From positions 475,849 through 539,848 of the forward strand of contig NZ_CH672395.1 of the NCBI RefSeq assembly GCF_000152985.1: a DNA stretch of 64,000 bases, read 5' to 3'. Shown here piece after piece: positions 27,219 through 35,081 of this stretch. The notes beneath the pieces are model-generated. The model was not told where the DNA came from, did no database searches, and was given only the letters and a program-made list of their open reading frames with translations. The translations under genes and the position numbers were made by a program. The number at the start of each line of letters is the position of its first letter. The first letter of the stretch is position 1. The DNA comes from Leeuwenhoekiella blandensis MED217 (lineage in GTDB: Bacteria > Bacteroidota > Bacteroidia > Flavobacteriales > Flavobacteriaceae).

Positions 27219-27247
27219 GTGCAGTATTTTGACACTTAATACTGCAC
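27219..27247. terminator. Hairpin GTGCAGTATT/AATACTGCAC
   Basis: A perfect 10-bp stem (27219-27228 with 27238-27247) with a 9-nt loop, followed by TTT. It separates the aldehyde dehydrogenase from the DUF885 gene. Confidence 0.65.
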
Positions 27248-27270
27248 TTTAAAATCAAATAATTAAACGT

Positions 27271-28995
27271 ATGAAACACTATTTACTTCTTTTTATTATT
27301 TCAAGTTTAACTCTTTCAGTTTCAGCTCAGGATGCTGTTTCCCTAGATAGCATCATTGCTGAATATCAAAATCAGCGCGATTATAACTGGCGCGATTATC
27401 CTTTGGGACGCTATGATGAAGAGCTGCCCAAGGCACGTGCAGAAGCTGCTCAAGATTTATTAAAAAAGCTGGAAGGTGTAGAGACCTCTACTTTGAATGA
27501 GAGTGAGCTTATTTCCTATAAACTGCTCAATTTTGTCTTGCAGGATCGCGTAGATCACTACAAGTACAAGATGTATCTCAATCCTCTGCAGGCCGATCAG
27601 GGATTTCATTTGAATCTCAATTATCAGGTGCGACCTATCAACAGCTATCAGCAGGCTGTGGGTTATTTAAACCGGTTAAAAGCCATTCCTTATTTTACTG
27701 AAAGTCAATTTGCGCTGATGCGAAAAGGCTTAAAAGAAGGTGTCAATCAGCCTAAAATTATTTTCAATGGCTACGAGTCTACCTACAATACGCATATTGT
27801 TGAAGATCCTACCGAAAGCTATTTTTACTCGCCGTTTCTTGCCTTACCGGAAAGTATTTCCGCAGCGCGAAAAGATTCGCTTTTAAACGCGGCGCAGCAA
27901 GTGATCGCAGATAGTGTGATTCCGAGTTTTAAAAAGATCAAGACCTTTTTTGAAACCGAATATTTACCGCAAACCCGAGACGAAATTGGTGTTTCTTCAC
28001 GTCCCGGCGGAAAGGAATTCTATCAGAATAGAATCGATTTTTACACAACTTCAAAAGATTACACCGCACGGTCTATTCACGAACTGGGATTGAAAGAAGT
28101 TGCGCGTATCAAAGCTGAGATGGAAAAGATCATCAAAGAAGTAGATTTTGAGGGTTCCTTTGCAGACTTTTTAGCGTTTTTACGCACCGATGATCAGTTT
28201 TTTGTAACTACCGAAGATGCGTTGTTGATGCACGCCAGAGATATTGCCAAGCGGGTAGATAATGAGTTACCGGCATTTTTCTCCAAGTTACCCAGACAAC
28301 CTTACGGAGTGATCAAAGTTCCTGACGCTATCGCCCCAAAATACACCGGCGGAAGATATTCTGGCAGTAGTATAAACGGGACACAGGCGGGGCATTATTT
28401 GGTAAATACCTACAAATTAGACAGTCGTACGTTGTACACGCTTCCGGCGTTAACGGCGCACGAGGCAGCACCGGGACATCATATTCAAGGAGCGCTCAAC
28501 CAGGAGTTGAGTGATAGCATTCCGCAGTTTAGACGCAATTTATACTTATCTGCTTACGGTGAAGGTTGGGGCTTGTATGCAGAATACCTCGCTGATGAGA
28601 TGGGAATTTATCGCACGCCTTACGAGAAATTTGGGCAGCTTACCTATGAGATGTGGCGGGCTTGTCGCTTGGTGGTAGACACCGGCATTCACGCCATGGG
28701 TTGGTCGCGCCAGGAGGTGGTAGATTATATGTCACAAAATACTGCGCTTTCGATCCACGAGATCAATACGGAGACCGATCGTTATATCGGTTGGCCGGGG
28801 CAGGCGTTGAGTTATAAAATAGGCGAACTCAAAATACGCGAGCTACGCAAAAAAGCAAAAAACGAATTGGGAGAAGACTTTGATATACGTGCCTTTCACG
28901 AAGTGATTTTAGGTGAAGGCACGGTGACTTTACCCATTTTAGAAGAACAGGTTAATGCGTACATAAGCAAAGCAAAAGAAGCATTAGCAAAATAG
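27271..28995 (+). CDS. Secreted DUF885 family peptidase-like protein
   Basis: This 574-residue protein has a signal peptide (cleavage near VSAQ) and the DUF885 zinc-peptidase-like motif HEAAPGHH (residues 397-404), followed by YGEGWGLYAEYLADEMG. DUF885 proteins resemble M3/M32-type gluzincins. Secretion to the periplasm or surface, together with the hydroxyproline genes, suggests cleavage of peptides from collagen-like material (inference). Confidence 0.8.
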   Translation: MKHYLLLFIISSLTLSVSAQDAVSLDSIIAEYQNQRDYNWRDYPLGRYDEELPKARAEAAQDLLKKLEGVETSTLNESELISYKLLNFVLQDRVDHYKYKMYLNPLQADQGFHLNLNYQVRPINSYQQAVGYLNRLKAIPYFTESQFALMRKGLKEGVNQPKIIFNGYESTYNTHIVEDPTESYFYSPFLALPESISAARKDSLLNAAQQVIADSVIPSFKKIKTFFETEYLPQTRDEIGVSSRPGGKEFYQNRIDFYTTSKDYTARSIHELGLKEVARIKAEMEKIIKEVDFEGSFADFLAFLRTDDQFFVTTEDALLMHARDIAKRVDNELPAFFSKLPRQPYGVIKVPDAIAPKYTGGRYSGSSINGTQAGHYLVNTYKLDSRTLYTLPALTAHEAAPGHHIQGALNQELSDSIPQFRRNLYLSAYGEGWGLYAEYLADEMGIYRTPYEKFGQLTYEMWRACRLVVDTGIHAMGWSRQEVVDYMSQNTALSIHEINTETDRYIGWPGQALSYKIGELKIRELRKKAKNELGEDFDIRAFHEVILGEGTVTLPILEEQVNAYISKAKEALAK

Positions 28996-29019
28996 AAAAT
29001 ATAATACGTGAATTAAAGA

Positions 29020-30027
29020 ATGGCTGTACACACTTTTGAATGTATAGATGCGCACACTTGTGGTAACCCTGTGCGTGTGGTAAAGACGGGTGGTCCTGCG
29101 TTAGAGGGCAAAACCATGAGCGAGAAACGCCAGCATTTTCTGAAAGAATATGACTGGATTCGCACCGGATTAATGTTTGAGCCGCGTGGTCACGATATGA
29201 TGAGCGGCAGCATTTTGTTTCCGCCGCACGACCCTGCAAATGACTTTGCGATTCTGTTTATTGAAACCAGCGGTTGTCTCCCCATGTGCGGGCACGGAAC
29301 CATAGGAACCATTACTATCGCCATTGAAGAAGGTTTGGTGACTCCTAAAACTCCCGGTAAAATCAGAATGGAAGCTCCCGCCGGATTGGTAGAGATTGAA
29401 TATCAACAAACCGGTAAAAAGGTAGATTGGGTAAAACTGACCAATGTGAGAAGCTATCTGGCTGCTCGTGATTTGACCATAGATTGTGATGAGCTGGGCA
29501 CCTTGAAGTTTGATGTTTCTTACGGTGGAAACTATTATGCGATCGTTGATCCGCAGGAGAATTTTAGTGGTGTGCACGATTATAATGCTTCAAAGATCAT
29601 CAGCCTGAGCAAGATTTTACGAGAAAAGATCAATGCAAAATATAAAGATCATTTTGTGCATCCTGAAAATGAAACCATTCGTGATGTAAGCCATATGTTG
29701 TGGACGGGCAACCCGCTAGATCCTTCTTCTTCAGGGCGTAATGCAGTTTTTTATGGAGATAAAGCGATCGATCGTTCTCCTTGCGGAACGGGAACTTCAG
29801 CGCGCATTGCACAATTGCATGCTAAAGGGATCATTCAGCCGCATACCGATTTTATTCACGAGAGTTTTATAGGTTCAAAATTTACAGGTCGGGTAGAAGA
29901 AGTCACCCGGGTAGGGGATTTTGAAGCGGTGATCCCGAGTATAAAAGGTTGGGCCAGAGTGTATGGTCACAATACGATGACTATTGATACTGAAGACCCT
30001 TACGCATTCGGTTTTCAGGTTTTATAA
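29020..30027 (+). CDS. 4-hydroxyproline 2-epimerase (proline racemase family)
   Basis: The 335-residue protein has the two catalytic cysteines of the proline racemase family: C90 in MCGHGTIG and C255 in SPCGTGTSA. DAHTCGNPVRVV near the start is typical of the epimerase branch. Two Cys rather than a Ser/Thr at the first site indicates a racemase/epimerase and not a dehydratase. The likely reaction is trans-4-hydroxy-L-proline to cis-4-hydroxy-D-proline, the first pathway step. It sits between the two secreted peptidases. Confidence 0.85.
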   Translation: MAVHTFECIDAHTCGNPVRVVKTGGPALEGKTMSEKRQHFLKEYDWIRTGLMFEPRGHDMMSGSILFPPHDPANDFAILFIETSGCLPMCGHGTIGTITIAIEEGLVTPKTPGKIRMEAPAGLVEIEYQQTGKKVDWVKLTNVRSYLAARDLTIDCDELGTLKFDVSYGGNYYAIVDPQENFSGVHDYNASKIISLSKILREKINAKYKDHFVHPENETIRDVSHMLWTGNPLDPSSSGRNAVFYGDKAIDRSPCGTGTSARIAQLHAKGIIQPHTDFIHESFIGSKFTGRVEEVTRVGDFEAVIPSIKGWARVYGHNTMTIDTEDPYAFGFQVL

Positions 30028-30130
30028 AACGAGGTCTAAGGTAAACCCACGGGGCACGCTTTACGAATCTGTTTTTAATCAAGTCTCAAGGATAGTATTT
30101 CCTTTGGAGGCGCCAATAAATATTCAGTTT

Positions 30131-32407
30131 ATGAAGTTTTTCAAGTCAAGATTATTCCCTGTTGCCGGACTATTGTTCAGCAGCTTTTTTGCTCTGGCAC
30201 AAGAGCAAATGACCTTAGCCGATTATCAGCAGGCTGCAGATTATGCATATAGTAATCTATGGAATAAAAAAGTTTTTAATGTATCAACCGCGGTACACGA
30301 GTTTGAAGGTCATTCAGGGATTTGGTTTGTGAACTATACCGAATCAGGTAAGGAATATAAAACGGTTTCTTTTAAAGATTCAGAAGTAAAACCGCTTTTT
30401 GATCAGTCAAAATTGGCAGAAGCTTTAAGTGAAATCTTGAATGAGGATCAGGCTGCAGATCAGCTTTCGGTCTCAAAAATTGAAAAAACGAATGATGGCT
30501 TAAGCTTTGAATTTGAGAATACACGCTTCACTTGGGATGGAACATCTTTAGAGAAGAATAAAGAAAAAACAACAAGGAATTCTCGTGATTGGCGCAATCA
30601 AATGGAGTCGACTTCACCAGATAAAAAGTGGATCGCTTTTACCCGAGATCATAATTTATTTGTTCGTGATGCTGAAACAGATGAGGAAATTCAGTTAACG
30701 ACCGATGGTCAAAAAGGTTATGATTATGCGAGTAGCATCGGCTGGTTTGATATCATAGAAGGTGAAGGAACCGAGCGTCCCAAGCATTTTGGTGTGCAAT
30801 GGTCGCCCGACTCTAAATATCTGGTGACGCAAGTCGTAGATACGCGCAATGCAGAAAAAATGTATCTGCTGGATTACAGCATAGACAGTTTATACAAACC
30901 CAAATTATTAAGTTACTACCGCGGTTCTCCGGGAGACACGACGATGGTGACGTATAAACCGGTATTTTTTGATGTAGAGAGCCAAAAACAACTGGCAATC
31001 GATCTTCCCAAAAAAGTGCACATCAATGGGATCTGGTTGAAATTTCAAGATAAGGAGCCGCATAAAATGATCGCTTCTTATCGTTCACGCGGTTACAAAG
31101 AGCAGTTTTTAAAAGTGGTTGATCTTGATGAAGAAACTGTGCAGCCGCTTTATGAGGAATCTACCCAAACCAGTATTGATAATTTCAACTATCGCGAGAT
31201 CGAAGGCTGGGATGATCTGGTGGTTCTTTCAGAACGTAGTGGATGGAAGCAGTTGTATTTAGTCAATAAGAATAGCGGTAAAATCACCCCGTTGACGAAT
31301 GGCGAATTTGTAGTGAACGATATTGTGCACATCGATGAAAAAGACAAAGTGATCTATTACACCGCTTCGGGGGTTGATGCAACGATGAATCCGTACCATC
31401 AGAAATTGTATCGGGTTTCTTTAAAAGGAAAAATAAACGAACTAACCCCGGAAAATGCCAATCACGAGATCACATTTTTTGAGGATGCTGATTATTTTGT
31501 AGATGCGATCTCCAAAGTAGATCAACCTACAAAAACGGTATTGCGCAGCAAGAAGAATGGAAAGATCACAGCGACTCTAACCACAGCCAATACAGCACAA
31601 ATTGAAGCTGAAGGCTGGCAGATGCCTGAAGTATTTACACTAACCGGTAAAGATGATAAAACCCCAATTTACGGCGCCTTTTGGAAGCCGGTAAACTTTG
31701 ACAGTTCAAAAAAATATCCGGTTATCGATGCGACGTATACCGGCCCGCATACGCAGCGTTTTCCGCGGACTTTCAGTCAGGCGTTGAGCAATCAGGCGAT
31801 GGCTAATTTAGGCTTTATCGTGGTGGCTATTGATGGCTTGGGAACAGCAGGGAGATCTAAAGCTTTTCGGGATGTTTCTTATATGAATATGGGAGATAAC
31901 CTGCGCGATCACGTGAGCGCTATTAACTATTTAGGTGAAAAATATGCCTATGTAGACGCTGAGCGTGTGGGTATTTTTGGGCATTCGGCAGGTGGTTTTG
32001 ATGCAGCGCATGCAGTGTTGGCTTTTCCTGATTTTTATAAAGTGGCAGTAGCCAGTAGCGGAGATCACGATTTTAGAATGGAAAAAGCCTGGTGGCCGGA
32101 AATGTATATGGGCTATCCTGTTGATGAGCGCTACGAGGAAGTGTCAAACATCACGATGGCGCCTAATTTAAAAGGCAAGTTATTGCTGGTTCATGGCGGG
32201 ATCGATGATAACGTAAATCCTTCGGCGACATTTAAATTGGCTGAAGCCTTGATCAAAGCCGATAAGCAATTTGATATGTTGATCATTCCGAGTCAGCGAC
32301 ACGGTTATACCGGGAAATACAATACTTATTTTCAGAAAAAAAGATGGAATTATTTCATCGAGAACTTACTAGACAAACAAACCCTTTGGGACTTTAATCT
32401 GGACTAA
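30131..32407 (+). CDS. Secreted S9 family (DPP-IV-like) serine peptidase
   Basis: This 758-residue protein has a signal peptide (ending near ALAQ), a beta-propeller (about 60-500) and a C-terminal alpha/beta hydrolase. The triad is S619 (GHSAGGFD), D692 (GGIDDNVNP) and H724 (SQRHGY). DPP-IV enzymes remove X-Pro dipeptides, which suits hydroxyproline-rich peptides. ATG 30131 was chosen because it starts the signal peptide; the open frame extends further upstream into the epimerase gene but without homology. The oxidase gene follows after 2 nt. Confidence 0.9.
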   Translation: MKFFKSRLFPVAGLLFSSFFALAQEQMTLADYQQAADYAYSNLWNKKVFNVSTAVHEFEGHSGIWFVNYTESGKEYKTVSFKDSEVKPLFDQSKLAEALSEILNEDQAADQLSVSKIEKTNDGLSFEFENTRFTWDGTSLEKNKEKTTRNSRDWRNQMESTSPDKKWIAFTRDHNLFVRDAETDEEIQLTTDGQKGYDYASSIGWFDIIEGEGTERPKHFGVQWSPDSKYLVTQVVDTRNAEKMYLLDYSIDSLYKPKLLSYYRGSPGDTTMVTYKPVFFDVESQKQLAIDLPKKVHINGIWLKFQDKEPHKMIASYRSRGYKEQFLKVVDLDEETVQPLYEESTQTSIDNFNYREIEGWDDLVVLSERSGWKQLYLVNKNSGKITPLTNGEFVVNDIVHIDEKDKVIYYTASGVDATMNPYHQKLYRVSLKGKINELTPENANHEITFFEDADYFVDAISKVDQPTKTVLRSKKNGKITATLTTANTAQIEAEGWQMPEVFTLTGKDDKTPIYGAFWKPVNFDSSKKYPVIDATYTGPHTQRFPRTFSQALSNQAMANLGFIVVAIDGLGTAGRSKAFRDVSYMNMGDNLRDHVSAINYLGEKYAYVDAERVGIFGHSAGGFDAAHAVLAFPDFYKVAVASSGDHDFRMEKAWWPEMYMGYPVDERYEEVSNITMAPNLKGKLLLVHGGIDDNVNPSATFKLAEALIKADKQFDMLIIPSQRHGYTGKYNTYFQKKRWNYFIENLLDKQTLWDFNLD

Positions 32408-32409
32408 CT

Positions 32410-33660
32410 ATGAGCAAAAAATGTGTGATTATTGGAGGTGGAATTATAGGCTTATCTTCGGCTTATTATCTTCAAAAAGCGGGGCACGAAGTAACAGTGG
32501 TCGACCAAGGAAGTATGGATTCTGGTGCATCCTATGTGAATGCAGGTTACCTCACGCCAAGTCATATTATTCCGTTAGCGGCTCCCGGTGTGATGCAGCA
32601 AGGCATCAAATGGATGTTCAGTAGTAAGAGTCCGTTGTATATTAAACCGCGCTTAAACGCCGATTTTCTTAAGTGGACGATGGCGTTTAACAATTCGTGT
32701 TCAGAAAAAAATGTCTCTAAAGCCATTCCGGCGATTCGTGATATCAATTTGTTGTCGCGTGACTTGTATTCAGATATTAGAGCCGAAGAACATTTCAATT
32801 TTCAGCTTAAGAAAGACGGTTTGCTTATGATGTGTAAAACCGAACATATGCTCGAAGAAGAGGCACATGTTTTGGCTTTAGCCAATAAAGAAGGCTTGCC
32901 GGCGCGTATGCTTTCTGCGGAAGAAGTTCAGCAAAAAATGCCTAAAGCCGATTTGGATATCAAAGGTGCGGCATTTTATGAATGCGATCATCATACCACT
33001 CCGGGCGAATTTATGGAAGAGCTGAAAACACTTTTGCAAGCTAAAGGAGTTCAGTTTGTTAAGAACGAAAAAGTAACCGATTTTGATACGTCAAGCGTTA
33101 CGCTTTCTAATGTAAAAACCGCATCAGGAAAGACTTTTGTTGCTGATGAAGTGATTTTGGCAACCGGAGCTTGGGCCGGCGAGTTGAACAAAAAATTAGG
33201 ATTGAAAATTTTAATGCAGGCGGGTAAAGGCTACCGCATAAACTCTGAAACCGAAACCGGAATCACTTTACCTTCGATCTTGTGCGAAGCAAAAGTTGCG
33301 GTAACGCCTATGAATGGTTTTACGCGTTTTGCAGGAACCATGGAGATCGCCGGAATCAATCACAATATTAATAAAGCCCGTGTTGAAGCGATCGCTGAGG
33401 CGGTGCCGCGGTATTTTAATAATGTGGTGATCTCTGAGCAGGAAAAGGATGAAGCTCAATGCGGTTTGAGACCGGTAACTCCAGATGGATTGCCGTACAT
33501 AGGTAGACCTTCAAAATGGAAAAACTTAACCATTGCCGCAGGTCATGCGATGATGGGATGGAGTTTAGGGCCGGGAACCGGACTCTTGGTTTCAGAAATC
33601 ATTGATGGCAAAAAACCTTCTTTAGATCTAGGCGTTTATAACCCTGATCGCAGATTCTAG
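32410..33660 (+). CDS. DadA-like FAD oxidoreductase, probable D-hydroxyproline dehydrogenase
   Basis: This 416-residue protein starts with the FAD-binding GGGIIGLSSAYYL and has the DadA-family C-terminal segment GLRPVTPDGLPYIG and GHAMMGWSLGPGTG. DadA relatives oxidise D-amino acids to imines. Next to the epimerase, the expected substrate is cis-4-hydroxy-D-proline, giving the substrate of the DapA-family deaminase. It starts 2 nt after the DPP-IV stop. Confidence 0.8.
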   Translation: MSKKCVIIGGGIIGLSSAYYLQKAGHEVTVVDQGSMDSGASYVNAGYLTPSHIIPLAAPGVMQQGIKWMFSSKSPLYIKPRLNADFLKWTMAFNNSCSEKNVSKAIPAIRDINLLSRDLYSDIRAEEHFNFQLKKDGLLMMCKTEHMLEEEAHVLALANKEGLPARMLSAEEVQQKMPKADLDIKGAAFYECDHHTTPGEFMEELKTLLQAKGVQFVKNEKVTDFDTSSVTLSNVKTASGKTFVADEVILATGAWAGELNKKLGLKILMQAGKGYRINSETETGITLPSILCEAKVAVTPMNGFTRFAGTMEIAGINHNINKARVEAIAEAVPRYFNNVVISEQEKDEAQCGLRPVTPDGLPYIGRPSKWKNLTIAAGHAMMGWSLGPGTGLLVSEIIDGKKPSLDLGVYNPDRRF

Positions 33661-33661
33661 T

Positions 33662-33708
33662 TCTCGATACATTTCCACAATGCTAGGGCATTGTAGAAAT
33701 ACTCGAAC
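33662..33708. repeat. Imperfect inverted repeat with TCGA ends
   Basis: Arms include TCGA, ATTTC and ACAATGC pairing with GCATTGT, GAAAT and TCGA (33662-33683 with 33688-33708), interrupted by single mismatches. It lies just after the oxidase stop. Comparable TCGA palindromes occur at 22336-22378. Confidence 0.5.
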
Positions 33709-33718
33709 TGACAACAAT

Positions 33719-33753
33719 TATTGAAATGCTGAATTTGTTTCAGCATTTCAATA
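33719..33753. terminator. Perfect 15-bp hairpin between convergent genes
   Basis: The stem is TATTGAAATGCTGAA (33719-33733) with TTCAGCATTTCAATA (33739-33753) and a 5-nt loop. It sits between the convergent oxidase and DUF4407 genes, so it probably ends both transcripts. A pronounced T-run is lacking on either side. Confidence 0.6.
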
Positions 33754-33771
33754 GTTATGATTTCAAAAAAG

Positions 33772-34872
33772 CTACAACAACTTACTCTGCCGCTTGTAAA
33801 AAGCATCTTGTTGTTTCTGCATCAGATCCCGAGCCATTTTCTTTTTGTAATTGTAGAGTTCGTCTTCTTCAGTAAGATCGCCGTAGACTTTATCATTAAT
33901 GACGTTGTCTGCATCAATTAGATTTTTACGTTGATTCGCTTTTTGTGTCGTCCACGACTTGAGTTCGCCCTCAGCATCTGCTAGCTTAAGATCGTATTCT
34001 CCTTTTGGAGAAATGAGCTTGGCGAAAATCGGGGTGGTTTCAATGGCTAGAAACAGTAAAAAGATAAAAAATGAAGGGAGCCAAGGCAAGGTTTCTAAAG
34101 CGTCAATACGCGCCATTAAACCATCAAAATTATCAATAATAGGTTGGGTTTCAGAAACACGTGTTTCGTAGTCTGAAGCTAAAGAAGCTTTCTCCAGTTC
34201 GAGTGCAGCGATCTTTTCAGAATTGGTTTGTTTCAGCTGTTGCAGTTCTGCCAGAGCAGCATCGTGTTTTTCTCGTTTCTCTTTATAAACAGGTCCTTTG
34301 CCTAGTTTTCCGGTGCCAGAGGTACCTTCGGCCTCTGTAATATAAATGTCATAAAGCGCATTCACTTCTGTTTCTTTGGTAACGACTTCAGATTTCAAGT
34401 TTTCAATTTCGGTATCTAATGCAGCAACGGCCGGAGTAAATTGATCGGCGATCTGATTTTGATTGGCGAGCGTTAGATCGTTTTTCTGTTCTAACAACAC
34501 GCGATCAATTTCCTTTTCAAAAATTTTAAGTTCAAGCGGTTTTGAAATTACTACTGCGATAATCACAGCAAGAATCAAACGCGGCAAGGCTTGGAGAAAT
34601 TCGTCTAAGAAATTATCCCGTTTTTTAATGGTGGAAACAATAAAGCGGTCCAAATTGAAAATGAGTAATCCCCAGACAAAGCCGAAACCTATCGCCATTG
34701 GGATCGAGTCAAAAACGGTATATAACGCATAGCCCGAAGCGATAAAGGCCATTAACGCAGTAAAAAATACGGTAGCGCCAATCCCGGCATACTTATTTTG
34801 CTCGCCGGGAGCACAAGAATCTAGAAGCACATGGTCTGCTCCTGAGCAAAGAATAAAAAATTTTTTAAGCAT
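33772..34872 (-). CDS. DUF4407 membrane/coiled-coil protein
   Basis: This 366-residue protein has four TM helices (two near 35-80, one near 98-115, one near 275-295) and a long coiled coil (about 125-260) between them, matching DUF4407. FNLDRFIVS is the conserved loop. The role is unknown; it probably forms an inner-membrane scaffold. The start at the complement of 34872 (MLKKFFILCSG) was preferred over a longer in-frame start that adds 8 residues. Confidence 0.8.
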   Translation of the reverse strand: MLKKFFILCSGADHVLLDSCAPGEQNKYAGIGATVFFTALMAFIASGYALYTVFDSIPMAIGFGFVWGLLIFNLDRFIVSTIKKRDNFLDEFLQALPRLILAVIIAVVISKPLELKIFEKEIDRVLLEQKNDLTLANQNQIADQFTPAVAALDTEIENLKSEVVTKETEVNALYDIYITEAEGTSGTGKLGKGPVYKEKREKHDAALAELQQLKQTNSEKIAALELEKASLASDYETRVSETQPIIDNFDGLMARIDALETLPWLPSFFIFLLFLAIETTPIFAKLISPKGEYDLKLADAEGELKSWTTQKANQRKNLIDADNVINDKVYGDLTEEDELYNYKKKMARDLMQKQQDAFYKRQSKLL

Positions 34873-34973
34873 AATATGATGATTGATGAATATCAAATGT
34901 CGCGATTAAAAGATTACGCACAAAAGAAATCGTTAAGTGCTAAAACGCTGAAATAGTGAAAAGTATTGCGATA

Positions 34974-35006
34974 AAAAAACGCATCATAAAGAATGATGCG
35001 TTTTTT
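34974..35006. terminator. Terminator AAAAAACGCATCAT/ATGATGCGTTTTTT
   Basis: A perfect 14-bp stem (34974-34987 with 34993-35006) with A- and T-runs at the ends. It lies downstream of the minus-strand M56 gene and is the probable end of its transcript. Confidence 0.8.
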
Positions 35007-35081
35007 GATAAAATTTGAGGTCTTGCAAAAGCTTTACTCGATAATCCAGCTCTAATTCTGGACTTACTTCGAGGTGGTTTT

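Noticed and set aside
29984-30130. N-terminal extension of the DPP-IV-like gene
   Set aside because: It overlaps the epimerase gene and a proper signal peptide begins at ATG 30131.
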